Shown here: positions 23,238 through 35,196 of the stretch, piece by piece | Position numbering within the stretch: position 1 is the stretch's first letter | Layout: every line of letters starts with the position of its first letter | Assembly (NCBI GenBank): GCA_029215795.1 | Contig: JARDYH010000001.1 | Span: 118,136,533-118,200,532, forward strand | Source: Anniella stebbinsi | Lineage: Eukaryota; Chordata; Lepidosauria; Squamata; Anniellidae | Length of the DNA stretch: 64,000 bases | Direction of reading: 5' to 3' | Notes under the pieces: generated by a model | Database searches by the model: none | What the model saw: the letters and a program-made list of their open reading frames with translations, nothing else | What the model was told of the DNA's origin: nothing | Made by a program: the position numbers and the translations under genes

Positions 23238-25015
23238 TTCATTTTATTTACTTAAACTTTTCTAAGCACTGTATAAGGACATCTTTTCCTAAAGGCTCAC
23301 AATCTAATGGACACAATGCAGAAGGAATAGGAATAGAAATAGAAGAGGAGAACAGGCAAATTCAGACACTAAGCAATTATTGAAGTTAAATAATCTTAGT
23401 AATATCATCTGATCTGGACAGGTGTGGCCTCCTTTTAAGTCCATGTAAACATACATCCCCAACAGCCCTCAATCTACTTTTGAGGGATGAAAGTACTTGG
23501 CATAAATCAAAGGTACTACATAGATAATTAAGCTATCATTATTACCTCTGATTTCTTTCTTTTATAAAGAAAGGAGTTCCTAAAATTTAGCTTCTACAAT
23601 CAGATGGATTTAATAAGGAACAGAATTAATTATATTCTTCTCCTTAATTCCTATCAAATTATATACTAATTCATTTGTGCTTGCATGGCTGTCATTTTAT
23701 ACTTCTCAAGATGACATAATCACAGAGAGCAATGCCTGCTTGAGATTATCAGCACATAACTTGGCTGTGCTGAGTTACTTTGGAATTAGGAGAAAGGGCC
23801 CCAGCATTTATCTAATCCTAGATGATATTCACTATGAATGTTGCTTTCTTCCTTTTTTTCTCTTTTCTTTTTTGGTGCTTGCTGAATGAATATTTTAGCA
23901 ACACTTGACAATGAATCAGGTAATATTATCTGAAGCAGTGATGCACAGTCAATATGAATTCCATCAGCTCATGGATATAATCTATTATTTCAGAAATAAA
24001 GTGACTTTGCTACTGGGAAAGAATGATCAGGCATTCAAGGATCATTGTAACAATTCCTAAGGTTATATCCCAAAAAGTGCACCAATCAAATAATTGTTTT
24101 TCAGTCTTGCTTCTCACCTCCATGCACTATAGTTAATTATATTGAAAAGGAACATTTCTTATACCCAACAGATATTTAGGATAAACTTCACTGCAATACC
24201 AATGAAACAGATGTCTGATTGGCTGGGGTTTGCTTCCCAGTAAGATGGCAGCAAAAAGAACATGACCTTGAAGGAACAGTTCTGATTGTGAACATTAAGC
24301 AGAGGATGTGATAACAAAATGGTGACCAACCCAAAAATACTTGCAGGTGGACTTTAGCAGAGCCAAGACTAGAATGTGATAGATCAACCTAGCCTGAACA
24401 GCTGAGGATGCAATTGTTAGATATCAGTACAGGAATCTGTGGAGACTTTTCATTTCAGCAGTGATTACGGGGTGAGTCTTGGAAAAAGGGTGGCTCAAAA
24501 TGTAAATGTTAGCCTTTTGATTCCTCCTCTTCACTGCACCTGGCCTGTGAAAACCTATCACTTTCCCCCCTGGCCATGTAATATTCTCAAATAGATTTTA
24601 AGGGTTAAACTAGAAGTGATGTTTGACACATGGTTTTCCCTTGGATTTTTATTAAAATAAATTGCTGGTTAGTGGGCTGGGGGGACAAATCAGATGGAGT
24701 TCTGAGGGGCTTTAACCCTTTGCACTTAGCATCATCCTGATTGCAAGCACCTCTTCCCTCTCACCTACTGTTTGTAATTTGAGGAATGCTGAAATTGGCA
24801 CCAATAGGAGTTTCCCTATCACAAAGAGCAGGCAGCAGCAGCGGGGAAGAGCATCTAATCATGGCCATGGCTGGGGCAAAAGGTTAAAGCCTCTTCCCCA
24901 ATGTGTAGTTTAAAAGATCAATTCTACAAGATGTAGATGTCATGTCTACTTTGGTCCTAAGAATTCAAAGATACAGCAGTGATAGGACTTAGTGGCTCCA
25001 TTTTTATTAAAAGAG
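23237..25015. other. No gene recognised; left flank of the inverted duplication
   Basis: Unique-looking DNA with no domain. It has no counterpart beyond the outer edge of the right arm, so the arm boundary is sharp at 25,015/25,016. Confidence 0.45.
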
Positions 25016-25510
25016 GTCAGTAAAAAACACGTTCCACCATGTTAAAGTGATAATTGGAGAGGGGTCATTCTAACAGCCATAAAATCGAAAATGTTTCACC
25101 AATCTCTCTGAAATTTACAGGTGCCTGAAAGAAATGTTTGTTTTACATTACCTGAAAATTTCAAGAAGATTTCAAGAGGGAAGGATAGCAGTTTAAAGTA
25201 AAAAGATTAAAGAATCCCCTGAATCTGAAACCGAAAATTGAACTCAGGGGTTGCGACTATTTTTGCGCAGCTGTCCTTACCTTTGGGGAGCCTTATTAAT
25301 TAATCTAATGGCAGGATCTACTTCCTCCAGTTCTAGTGTAGGTGGAACTGCTTTTCTTTTTTAAAAATTCACTTAAGTGGATTTTATTAAATTAAAACTG
25401 TGCCTCTTTAAAAATCCGGTGGCCATTTTGATTATGGCACACGCTCAGTAGAGTTCCCCCCCTCCTGAGTCAGCTACAATGGCTGCTTCCTCTAGCAAAG
25501 AGATTGCTGT

Positions 25511-25588
25511 AGTCTCTTCTCAGAAGTAAGTTCCATTGACTGAATGTAATGGTCTTACTCCCAGGTAAGTGTGTAGAAGATTGTAGCC
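25511..25588. mobile_element. Small palindromic element, TCAGAAGTAAG..CTTACTCCCAGG type
   Basis: The halves TCTCAGAAGTAAGTTCCATTGA and AATGGTCTTACTCCCAGGTAAG are inverted around AATGTAAT-like sequence, and the unit ends in GATTGTAGCC. Its duplicate is at about 48,435-48,515. Half copies lie at 25,770-25,810 and 48,205-48,245, and another copy lies at 42,691-42,766. The type is very common in lizard DNA in my experience. Confidence 0.65.
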
Positions 25589-26029
25589 TTTATTTAAAAA
25601 AAACAGTCTGGAACCTTAGAAGGCAGAGAGGGAGAGATGTGAGTGAGCATTCCCTCTCCTTTACAGCACTATAACTCTACAATTAACAACTTGCTTGCAT
25701 GCTTTGCATGTGTGTATGTTCATTTGATTATGGCTGCTGATCATTAATGTTCATATCAATTCAATCCAAGGCATGTCTACTCAGAAGTAAGTTCCACTGA
25801 GTGCAATGAGTCTCATTCTCCATGCACTAGCTTGAAGGGGTGTGTGGATTTGGCTGTACTTCTCTTTGAGAGCTCTGTGTATTTAGGGACCAAGGCTTTT
25901 TGTAAGAGAAGAGGTTAAGCTCCCCCCTCTTTTTCTTTTTTTTAAAAAAAATTCCATGTATTTGATTTTTAAAGAATTTTTATTCCTTCATTGTTATTAT
26001 AATTAATAATAATTAGTAGAAGTAGTAAT

Positions 26030-26160
26030 ACGTTTATTAATGTTACATTTATATCCTGCCTTTTTTTCCTCTTGCAAGGAACCTAAGGTGGCTTACATAA
26101 TCCTCCTCCAGTTTATCAGCACAACAACCCTGTAGGGTAGAAGAGTCAGCGACATTCTGA
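26030..26160 (-). mobile_element. SINE/L2-type fragment
   Basis: TTATATCCTGCCTTTTTTCCTC..GGAACCTAAGGTGGCTTACATAATCC..CACAACAACCCTGTAGGGTAG is the common vertebrate 'tatcccgcctttcc..aaggtggc..caacaaccctgtgaggtag' SINE/L2-like phrase. A second part (CCATGAGGTAGGTTAGGCTAAGAG) follows at about 26,515. The inverted duplicate lies at 47,870-47,990. Confidence 0.55.
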
Positions 26161-26855
26161 ATTCTCTTAGCTTTTCTAATATTTCTTTATCAAGTTGAAC
26201 AAAACTATAGTGTATTGTTATCTCCAGTACCAACATCTTTGACAGGCTTAATATAGGATTCATTGACCACAGGCTATTTTTAGAGCAAAAAAATAAAAAT
26301 AAAAATCCAAACTTGGATAGATTAAAATTAAAATGAGCAATATTTCTAAACACCCACATGGCTATTCTTGGTACTGGGTCAGATGTAGTGATATAAGAGG
26401 ATGTTCAGACTCCATTTAGTTGATCAGCTGCAAAGAAGCTTCTCTAGTAAGGAGGAAGGGAAAAGCCCTAGACTGATCATTCTTTCAAGTGCCATATCTC
26501 CCCCCACAAAAACCCATGAGGTAGGTTAGGCTAAGAGTCTATGACTGCCCCAAAACCATCTAGTAAGTTTCTTCTGCTGCTCACTTTCACAGAAATGTAA
26601 AACAAATGTTTGGTAATGTTTGGGTGTATGGCATGTGCTACTTTTACCCTCACAACAACCCTGCAAGATAGATTAGGCTGGAAATTTAGGCCTGGCCCAC
26701 TGTCTATCTATGTCTGTGTGCCTGCCTCTTTCATATATACACACAGAAAGGCATCCTTAGGTTTGTTCTTTACTTACTACATACCATAAACTATGTATGA
26801 ATAGAGAAGTCTGTCACAAATGATGCAATACACTCACTTTTTGCACTTTCTAATA

Positions 26856-27175
26856 TAGGGTGACCAGATAAAATCCAGGTCAGGGCTCATGAAACTTTAA
26901 CAGTTGTAGAAAAAAGGGAATTTCAGCCAGTGTCATTTGTATGCAATTAGTTCCTGGTGATATTCCCTTTTCATCACAACTGTTAAAGTTGCAGGGGCCC
27001 TGCCTTCTTTTGTATATGGTCACTCTAGTATAGTGCATGCACCTTTAACTGTTGCGATGAAGAGGGAATATCACCAGGTACTAATTGCAAACAAATGACA
27101 CTGGCTGAAATTCCCTTTTCTCTACAACTGTTAAAGTTACATGAGCCCTGACCTGGATTTTATCTGGTCAGCCTA
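26856..27175. mobile_element. Non-autonomous hAT-like MITE, TAGGSTGACC family, copy 3 (left arm)
   Basis: Ends TAGGGTGACCAG and CTGGTCAGCCTA. The 8-bp duplication is TTCTAATA (26,848-26,855) against TCCTAATA (27,176-27,183). The right-arm copy has the perfect form of the same duplication, so the insertion predates the inverted duplication and the left site has since gained one substitution. Confidence 0.9.
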
Positions 27176-27344
27176 TCCTAATACATTTGTTTCCAACTAA
27201 TTTACTGCTAATACAGTCATGAATCTAAAACTAAAATATGTTATTTTTACTATAGTAAGATTAAAGAATCCACATACATCAAGTGCAAATCAGAGAACCT
27301 ACTATTTTTCATATTAGTCTTCAAGAATTAGGATTCTTTTCCTA

Positions 27345-27690
27345 ATTACGCCTTACACGGAGGTTGCCTTTTTCACAGCAGCCGGATCAACATTTTCATC
27401 AAGCTGTCCACCTCCCCTGCTCCAAACTCTTTCTTGGTCAGTCACCGCTAATTAGCTCAGATCCTGTTAGTGTATATGTGAAATTGTGATCCCCCAATGT
27501 GCATCACTTTACACTTGCTTACATTGAACAGCATTTGCCCTTTTCATGGCCATTCTCCCGGTATGCAGAGATCTTTATGGAGCTCCTCAAAATCCTCCAT
27601 TGTTTTAGCAAGACTAAATAATTTGGTATCATCACCAAACGTGGCTACGTCACTGCTCACTTCCACCCTCATTCTAATATTATGAGAAAG
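27345..27690 (-). mobile_element. CR1 reverse-transcriptase fragment (minus), left arm
   Basis: Read on the minus strand it gives FGDDTKLFSLAKTMEDFEEL then LFNVSKCKVMHIG, the thumb region just downstream of the catalytic F-A-D-D motif in CR1-type LINEs. Stops and indels break the frame. It lies head to head with a plus-strand CR1 piece that starts near 27,735, and the right-arm duplicate is at about 46,310-46,670. Confidence 0.75.
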
Positions 27691-27734
27691 GGAGAAACTG
27701 CCTCCCTATCCACTTTCTTCACAACATGCATATA

Positions 27735-28145
27735 GGAGTGAGCAGTGAGATGGCCAAATTTGCTGCTGACCTCAAAATATTTAGGGTTTTTAAAATGAAG
27801 TGAGATTACCAAGAGCTCCAAAAGAATCTCTCCATAGTGGGAAAATGGGCATCAAAATGGCAACAACAGTTCTACGTAAGCATTTGTAAAGTAATGCACA
27901 CTGGAGCAAAGCATCCCAAAGGATCTGAGCCTGCAATGACTAAACAAGAAAAAAAAAAAACTTGGGAATGCGGTTGACAGCTCAGTGAAAATGTCAACCC
28001 AGTGTGTGGCAGCTGTAAAGACAGCAAACTCCATGTTAGGCATTATAAGAAAAGTAATTCAGAATAAAACTGCCAGTCTCATACTGCCTTTATACAAATC
28101 TATGGTGTGACCACACTTAGAATACTGTGTACAGTTCTGGTTAAC
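27735..28145 (+). mobile_element. CR1 reverse-transcriptase fragment (plus), left arm
   Basis: In broken frames it reads KFA(A)DLK, a WASKWQQQF-like stretch, CKVMHTG, then QCVAAVKTANSMLGIIRK and LILPLYKSMV-stop-PHLEYCVQFW. This is the classic end of CR1 ORF2, here with a TGA in place of a Trp/Arg codon. It covers the same part of CR1 as the minus piece before it, so two different insertions are apposed. It contains the unoccupied insertion site of element C at 28,015-28,022. Confidence 0.8.
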
Positions 28146-28223
28146 TATAGAATTTAGTATCACAAGATGTTGTGCTGGCCACCATTTTGGATGGCTTGTC
28201 CTCCTTTCCATGTGGTCACCCTA
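28146..28223 (-). mobile_element. Terminal fragment of the TAGGGTGACC MITE family
   Basis: The phrase TGTCCTCCTTTCCATGTGGTCACCCTA is the right terminus of the GGAGGACA subfamily. It is fused to CR1 sequence with no left end. The duplicate is at 44,701-44,765. Confidence 0.6.
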
Positions 28224-28882
28224 TAACATGACACTATTCCCCCTTCTGAAGAGGTCTGGACCTCAGACTACTAAAGACAAAGTGGCAGACCATAATAACA
28301 GTGTCCATGTGCCCATTGCTTTATGAGGCTTCTGCAGGCTACCAAACAGTGAACTATCAGGCCATAAAGTTGCCTAAATGGGTCTGCCAGAAACCTGACC
28401 ACAAACATGATCACAATCTGCTACTTTAAGATGCAAACAGGAAGAAAAAGCATGTAGCATAAAATGAGCTATAATAATTAATATAGTAAACTGTAACTTA
28501 TTCTAATTTAGGATATTTTCCTGTATCATCTTGTGTGCTTTCAGAATTAATCAGGGAATTTTTAGTCCAGTAGAATTTTTTTCAAGTTCTCTCCAGATAC
28601 AGACACAAAACATGAAATGCTTCTTTTCATGAGTCAGTCATAGAAAGCTTTTATTTCTGGACATTGGCTATTGAAAAATTCAAATGAGACCCCTCAGATT
28701 TCCAGTGAGAGAGCATAACTTCTGGGATTCATTTATTATTTTGAATAGTGGGTGCAACCCATATCACTAGCTTTGATTTTATATTGGATGTCAAAATGGT
28801 GTAACATCCTAGCTGATGCTGGCTGCTTGTCAACTGTATGTATAAATATCCAGTCATCCATTACACAAAGCCATGAAATTCA

Positions 28883-30009
28883 TTAAGCAAAAAACCTACG
28901 GTTTACAAAACAACGTTAAGGCTCCACAGTTTCCAACCAAGCACCAAAAAGCAGGGAAATTGGGAGTTAAGGCTCCCAAGCCTTAACGCCACATCCTCCC
29001 TGAGGAGGCAGAAAGTGCAAGTGAAATTCTCATTCGCCCAAAGCAGATAAACCATGAGGACAGGATGGAGAATATGATATGCAAAGGTGACTGTGGGGTT
29101 GTGGAAAACTGATAACGAACAACTTAGGGCCACCTACTTCTCTTTTTTTGTTTAAAGCAGCCCTTCCCCAACCTGGTGCCCTCCAAAGGTGTTGGGCTAC
29201 AACTCCCATCATTGCAAGTCAGTATGTCCCATGGTCAGGACTGCTGGAACTTGTCATCTCAAAAATCTAGATATGCAACTTAGGACCAGCTACTTCTCAT
29301 TTCTTAGAGCATCTCATGTTGAGGGTTGCAACCCAACACATCTGACAGGCACCAGGTTGGCGAATGTTGTTCAAGAACAAGGGAAGGCAGACTGTAGATC
29401 TCCAGATGTTTTAGAATTCAACTTGTAAAAGCCCGTATCAGCATGGGCAGTTGTCAGGAATGCCGCGAGTTGATGTCCAAAACATCAGGATAGATCTATT
29501 TTTTGCCCACATCTGTACTAAAGTATGATGTTTTCCAGCATTAAGATATGTGATCAATCAAGTAAATACAAAAGAGCTGCATCATTTTAAATAAACTGTA
29601 TAAACCAAATGAAACAACAATGAATGAATCTTGAATACCTACGGTAATCCGGATAGCCGTTCAGACGTCAACATTAGTTTTCAACACATGGCATAGGATG
29701 TCTGTTTCTTGAATATCAGATAAAGGATTTCTCTTACTTGTTCAGCAGTGTGAGATCAATGGCAGAGCTACCACCTAATACTTTCATGCATCAGTATTAT
29801 TTTAAAATTAAGTATGAAATTATTTTTGTCTTCCACATAACATGAGAATTAAAGTGCAACACATCTGGACAGCACCAAGGTGCCTCCTTAGGGAGGATGT
29901 GGCGTTAAGGCTTGGGAGCCTTAACTCCCAATTTCCCTGCTTTTGGGTGCTTGGTTGGAAACTGTGGAGCCTTAACGTTGTTTTTGTAAACCGTAGGTTT
30001 TTTGCTTAA
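28883..30009. mobile_element. TTAA-flanked fold-back element, left-arm copy (deleted form)
   Basis: Lies between TTAA at 28,883-28,886 and TTAA at 30,006-30,009. Inverted termini of about 130 bp start GCAAAAAACCTACGG and end CCGTAGGTTTTTTGC. TTAA target sites are typical of piggyBac-like elements, but the termini do not show the usual CCC start, so class is uncertain. The interior contains two palindromic MITE halves (29,162-29,235; 29,330-29,390). Compared with the right-arm copy (1,774 bp between TTAA sites) it lacks about 670 bp next to its right terminus. Confidence 0.78.
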
Positions 30010-30019
30010 TGAATCAAAC

Positions 30020-30300
30020 TATTGGTCCCTTGAACCCAGTATTGCTAACACTGAACAACGGAATCTCTCTAGGGATTCAGGCAGGATTTCCACCTAGCGT
30101 AACTTGTACTTGCAGGGTTGGGGAGCGAATCAAACCTGGAACCCACTGCATGCAAAGCAAATGCACTATGACCCTGAGCCATGGCCCCTACAAATTACGC
30201 TATCCCAGTAAGCCCCTAGAGAACTGGATACTTTGCCTAAAAGGTTATAAACAGGGAAATCAGGCAGTCACCAGTCAGACTATGGGAATATAGAGAACTG
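30020..30300 (-). mobile_element. tRNA-derived SINE, left-arm copy
   Basis: On the minus strand it reads GGGGCCATGGCTCAGGGTCA (A-box region), TTTGCTTTGCATGCAG, then CAGGTTTGATTCGC (B-box region, close to GGTTCGANTCC). These are internal RNA polymerase III promoter remnants in the right order. The open frame across it is coincidental. The duplicate is at 41,690-41,970. Confidence 0.75.
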
Positions 30301-30369
30301 AAGCTTTGTGATGGGGAGGATTTAACAGGGTTGATATAAATCCAGGACCCCCAAATGCAAAGCTCTACT

Positions 30370-30465
30370 CATGGTTTAAATTTTTGTAAACCACTCAGAG
30401 AGCCTCAGCTATTGGGCGGTATGAAATGCAATGAATAGATAAATGAATAAATAAATAAAATGCCA
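30370..30465 (+). repeat. LINE/SINE 3' tail ending in (AATA)n
   Basis: TTTTTGTAAACCACTCAGAGAGCC..CTATTGGGCGGTATGAAATGCAATGAATAG followed by AATAAATAAATAAA. This is the usual tail of squamate LINE/SINE copies. The inverted duplicate is at 41,510-41,605. Confidence 0.7.
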
Positions 30466-30642
30466 CTTATGAAGCATATGGGAGAAGGAGGCACATTGTG
30501 CTTCCTTGCACAGTGCCCTCAGAAGTAAGAAAGTGAGGAGGTGCATTCAAAGTCCCACATGCAGGGGGCACAATTGAAGAAGGCACAGAGCATAGTCCCT
30601 GCCTGTTAAATAGCCGGTAGGAGGGAAGGAGGTGGTGAATGA

Positions 30643-31281
30643 TAGGGGTGTGCATGCCAAAAAATATCATCATTTATCATTATCGTCATTTCTCACAAAA
30701 TAAAATATCTTCATTCATATCGTAGGTGAACTGTATCGTCTTCATGATAATTATCGTGAAAAAATGATATTTTTTGCAGCCCTATTTTTAAAGAAAAAAT
30801 GCCTATAACTTCTGTATTTTAAAAGTTAGAGGCTTGAAACTTGGTCACATTGCTTATGGGGCATGCCTAAGTATGTCTATGAAATTTGAGATCGATCCCT
30901 CCAACCCTCGATTTTATATGAATTTTTTAATGATCGTTTCAGTTCTGACAGATCAGAATGACAGCTCGCGACGTTTTTAAATGATCTTTAAAAAATTCAT
31001 GTAAAATCTAGGGTTGGAGGGATCGATCTCAAATTTCATACACATACTTAGGCATACCCCATAAGCACTGTGACCAAGTTTCAAGCCTCTAACTTTTAAA
31101 ATACAGACGTTATAGGTATATTTATATGGCAGCCCAATAAAATGATAAAATTGCCCAAAAAATTATCGTCTCCCATGATTATCATAGGTTTTTCTATCGT
31201 ATTGTTATCGTTAAACACATGCACAGTAATGACCTTATCGTATCATTATCGTACATTTTAACGATACGATACACATCCCTA
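30643..31281 (+). mobile_element. Element D: 639-bp non-autonomous hAT, fold-back interior
   Basis: Ends TAGGGGTGTGCATGCC and ATACACATCCCTA, flanked by the exact 8-bp duplication GTGAATGA (30,635-30,642 and 31,282-31,289). The subterminal regions are rich in TATCGT/ACGATA. The middle is a long inverted repeat: 30,800-30,935 (GCCTATAACTTCTG..GATCGATCCCTCCAACC) pairs with about 30,985-31,120. The first 183 bp also occur in the right arm (41,149-41,331), where the element is cut off at the inner breakpoint. Its ends place it in the same clan as elements A-C. Confidence 0.9.
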
Positions 31282-31289
31282 GTGAATGA

Positions 31290-32126
31290 TCCGAATTCAA
31301 GGAACTCACGCCACTTCAAAAGGGTCTGCCACCCCATTGTTATACTAGGGAAAGGTCTATTGGCCTTCCCGGAAAACCTTTGGGCCTATTAAGCCCACTG
31401 CTGCTCCAGAGAGAGGGAGCTGTAAAACAATTTGAGGTACTTTTACCGGTGAACTAAGGAAAAGTAAAGGGATTGAACGGCAATCCCAGGCCCTTGCTGC
31501 AGCTCTAACTCGCTGTGTAGCAAGTGGGGGGGGGGGCAACTTCCCAACCAACCCCCTTCAACTATGCAGTCCCTTGAGACAACAGAAAAAAACCTATTGT
31601 CTTTCCTAATCAAACCTTAGGCCCCTAGGCCTGGCTCCCTTACAGAAAAAAAGCTTTCCCAGCGCAGGCTGAAGAGTACTCTGCTCCACACACTTCCTCT
31701 CCATCCCCGCCTCTTTGCAAAGCTGCTGCCCAGGCCGCAGTTCCTTCCAGACCCCAGTGGGATGCTGGGAAAGGCTTCCACGTGCTGCAAGCAAATGGAG
31801 TAGGCCAGCAGCTGATAATCTCTTGAAGAATCCCTCGTGGTTACAATCGAAGGTAGGATTGATCCTTCTTGTCCAATCTCGTGCTCAGTGGCGCCAAAAA
31901 TGCCCCACTGGGGAGATACCACGTCTCTACTCCCCCCCCCCCCTGCAATTGCCTCCCTGCGGCCAGTGCCAGGACATGGGGGAAGGGCGTATTTGTAGGA
32001 AAGACCAGATTTTAACATGTAAATTAATCCAGCTATATAGAACTGGTGAAGCTACACCACTTCCAACCAACTTAATTTAAAAATCTAATTAAGCTACTGC
32101 TGATTAGCTTTAGCTATATCTGCTGT
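31290..32126. other. No gene recognised
   Basis: A relatively GC-richer stretch with two overlapping frames on opposite strands (31,617-32,018 minus; 31,715-32,080 plus). Neither shows a domain I recognise. Overlap on both strands argues against either being a gene. Confidence 0.4.
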
Positions 32127-32134
32127 ATTCCAAA

Positions 32135-32354
32135 TGGGAATATTCACATTTGAATGCAGATTTAACACTTTCAAACTAACACTAACTGTGCATAAAAATG
32201 CATATTTATTAGGAGAAATGCACATGAAAATATGTACAAATTTTCATTTGAACTTTTTTTAAAAAAAGCAATTTCCAAGTTCGGGATGAACCGAACTAAA
32301 GACAGGAAAAATGAGATTTAGAGAGACTTAAATTGACAGATTCATCCATCCCTA
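32135..32354. mobile_element. Element E: 220-bp hAT-like MITE
   Basis: Bounded by an exact 8-bp duplication, ATTCCAAA (32,127-32,134 and 32,355-32,362). The right end CATCCATCCCTA is the inverse of TAGGGATGGATG; the left end TGGGAATATTCA is a decayed version. The interior is AT-rich with AAATGCATATTT and AAATGCACAT words. Confidence 0.72.
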
Positions 32355-32362
32355 ATTCCAAA

Positions 32363-34560
32363 TACCTGACAGCAGCTGCTCTTCATTTCTATTATTGTCT
32401 TTTTAACAGTATGATTGTCAAAGTAGAATCTGGTCGTCCATGATGGCATTTTGCTTGTTTTCATTTGAAAGGCCTAACTCAGCTGTGATCACTGTAATCT
32501 TTGACTTGTGTTTCCCAGGAAACCAGAGAACCTTTCTTATATTGCATTGGTTCATTTTTCTCATTCCCTGTTTATTCATTCTTAGCTAGTCAGTTTTGTT
32601 TAAAAGTGTATTCTGTAGTGTTTTGTTCTTTTAAATCACCACCACTATGCTTCCGTTCACTTTTTCATAAATGCTGCACAGTACAGTATTTTAACATATG
32701 GTGATTGTGACTCAGGGTTTCATATTCACTTGAGTAAAACAGAAGTCCAATAATGTATGTGTTGCAGTCAAGGCATTAAAAAACCCCACCGTGCCTTTAA
32801 TTCTATGGATGTGCACAGGAATGCTAATTGCATGTGAACTGACAATTTAAAGGAACAGAAATTACAATTCTGTAGTATTTGTTAAAATGCCTAATGATTC
32901 TTGAACCTGTAGTTCAGAACTCAGTTGAATTTTCATGGTGTTTGATTTTTTAAAATTATTATTTCTGAAAAGCCATTTCAGGTATTGGGGGATTGTTAGT
33001 GGTGGTGGGCGAAAGGGATGTCTACTTGTTTGTGGACCCCCCCCCCCCCCACACACTATTGCTAGCAGGCATAGTTCCACCAACCTGCTGCTACTATGAT
33101 GCCATTTGTTTTTTAAAGATTTTTTTTTCACTACGTGATCAGAGGGATCACCTCTGTCTCAAATGCCAAACATATCTTGGATTCCACATAGTACAACAAC
33201 ATATATTATAAATCAGACTACTGCATGTAGTATACGAAATAACAATTAGTTTGTGATTATTCAGGCCGAGGTTTTAAAAGGAATCCAATTTCTTGTCCCT
33301 ACTCTTTTCTGGATCCTGGCAGCTTCTGACTGGTTCAGACATGAATCCACTGAGGAAAGTTGAACAAAGTCAATAGTTTCAATAAAGTGGTCTCTAGAAT
33401 ATTGGCTACAAATTAGTTGTAGGATGAGCTTTCTTCTTCAGTAAATGGGCCAGAGGCTTTACAGACCCACAGAGCATCTGCTTCTTTTTCCTTGTGTGGC
33501 TGTTAGCACTAAATGTTTGAAGCATCTATGCACCAGATATATCAAGGGCTGTGATTTTTCAAAATGTGAGGGATGGAGCTCCTCAAGGGAAGCAAGGAGA
33601 ACTGGCAATATATGAACAATTTCTTATCCATTCTATTAGGTACCACAGGTTGAAGAAATTTCCCAGAGATATTGAGATTAAAAAGTCATTAGATGATTTC
33701 AATTTAATGGATGAAATAAATTTCAGTGGCTTCTAAATGGGAAGCTTGGGATATTTAGTTAAGTGGAAGATATGGGGTAACCTTGTGAAGAAGAAGAAGA
33801 AGAAGAAGAAGAAGAAGAAGAAGAAGAAGAAGCTCTCTTGAGTTTAAACTAGGCAACAGTTACATTTATCTGCAGGCATTATTAAACCATTAGAGATGGA
33901 TGCGGAGCAATAGGCCATAATGTCCTCAGTCTCTGTGTGGCTTTTGTTTCCTCAGGTGGTTAGCACAATCCGGAGCCTCATGCTGTGGTGAAGTCTTTGC
34001 TGTTAGAAGTGGGCTAAGCATGGCTGCTAGTTCCAGCAGTTGACCAGACTCTGCTGAGTGGTCACCATTCCAGCCCATCCTTCTCATTACAGGCATATCA
34101 GACTTCACATTCAATCAGCTTTCATTCCCCCCATCTCTTTTCTTCCTGCTAAAGTTGTGACAGACATGCATAACAGAAATGTATATATACACAAAACTGA
34201 TATGCTAGAGAAATTAAAACCGTGTCCAATCTGGAGGAACTGGGAAAAAATCCTTTCCAACTAGCTGATGCCTAGGGTAACCTGGAAACTGAGGGTGGGT
34301 GGGTTGCACTGCCAGAGATAGATGACTGAGGTTAACTCACATGTAGTAATACCTTATATGGGCCTCGCCCAGTTTCATTTTGTGAGCTTAAACTCTCATG
34401 CAAGCCACGAATACCCAGCCATGTGAGACCTCCCCCCCCCCCCGGCAATCTGGGAAAGATAATCATAAAAGGGTGTGGCCAGAGCCTTCTCTCCCATACA
34501 GCAACCACCACCCCTTCCCACAGATATGGTAGTCCAGGGAGGCCCTTTGGATGAGATTTA
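32363..34560. other. No gene recognised, apart from a microsatellite
   Basis: Unique-looking DNA without a recognisable domain, with short poly-C and poly-T runs near 33,038 and 33,120. It lies in the spacer between the inverted arms. Confidence 0.4.
33786..33832. repeat. (GAA)n microsatellite
   Basis: An uninterrupted purine run of about 15 GAA triplets. GAA/TTC tracts of this kind can form triplexes (established for long tracts). Confidence 0.97.
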
Positions 34561-35068
34561 GGCCATTTCTACACTGGCCTTTTTCCCCGGGGTTGTCCCT
34601 GGGTACTCCCTGTGTGTCCAAATGACACATAAGGACTCCTGGAGGCAGGGGGGGACGGGCACGGTTTTTCCCAGGCATGAAGAAACCTTGGGAAAACCCA
34701 ATTCTTTCAGTGGTCTTGGGACCATCCTGAGTCTGCAGGAGGTGTCAGCGCCTGTCCCACTTGGTGCCTGCTTACTCAGGAGTAAGCACACCACCTGAAA
34801 TGGGCACAGAGCTACGCCACGTAGCTCTGTGCCCCTGGGGGGAAGCAAGTCTGCCATCCCCAAGATGGCAGGGGTGGGCACATGTGGGGGGTCCTTACCT
34901 TCTCTGCCACGATCTGCTCCTTTAAAGTAAAAAAAATGGCACCCATGATGAGTGCGGCTTCCCAGGATGTTGCACTTCTGCTTTGGACACCCAGAGATGA
35001 TCTTGGAAGCAGATATGTCTGGGATCGTCCTCCCTCCCTCCCTCTACACTTGTAGGTATAGAAATGCC
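34561..35068. mobile_element. MITE-like element, GGCC(A/C)TTTCTACAC type
   Basis: The left end GGCCATTTCTACACTGGCC and right end TGTAGGTATAGAAATGCCC are inverted with mismatches. The interior shares CCCRGGGTTGTCCC and TTTAAAGTAAA words with 11,075-11,610. It contains poly-C and poly-G runs. Frames on the minus strand are not coding-like. Confidence 0.6.
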
Positions 35069-35196
35069 CTAAATTGGCTTCAGTATGTACAGTCAACAGC
35101 TTGCATCATGTAATTTCCTTGCCTATCAGTGGACACCCAAGAAGCTATGGTGGATGAAGCTTTGTATGTCCGCAAGGGGCACTTTCCACTGACTTT

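Larger units (their letters stand above)
25016..30825 (+). repeat. Left arm of a large inverted duplication (5.8 kb)
   Basis: This segment reappears in reverse complement at 41,149-49,006 with order preserved throughout. Landmarks: GTCAGTAAAAAACACG (25,016) pairs with GTGTTTTTTACTGAC (ending 49,006), and GTATTTTAAAAG (ending 30,825) pairs with CTTTTAAAATAC (41,149). A stretch compared by eye (26,400-26,870 against 47,140-47,610) shows three differences in about 480 bp. The arm contains SINE/LINE scraps, a hAT-like MITE, CR1 fragments, a TTAA-flanked fold-back element, a tRNA-derived SINE and the outer part of hAT element D. Confidence 0.95.

Noticed and set aside
26093..26359. 88-codon frame conserved in both arms (with 47,646-47,912)
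   Set aside because: Its conservation is explained by the inverted duplication itself. It overlaps a SINE/L2-type fragment, and substitutions between the arms change amino acids freely.
27345..28145. Twin-priming (5' inversion) of one CR1 insertion
   Set aside because: Both pieces cover the same ORF2 region, whereas 5' inversion yields adjacent non-overlapping regions.
31617..32018. 133-codon minus-strand frame
   Set aside because: Overlaps a 121-codon plus-strand frame. No recognisable domain, splice signals or repeat homology.
33551..33736. Frame with GAPQGKQG, resembling the reverse-transcriptase PQG motif
   Set aside because: Neighbouring residues do not fit any reverse-transcriptase block, so the match is probably chance.
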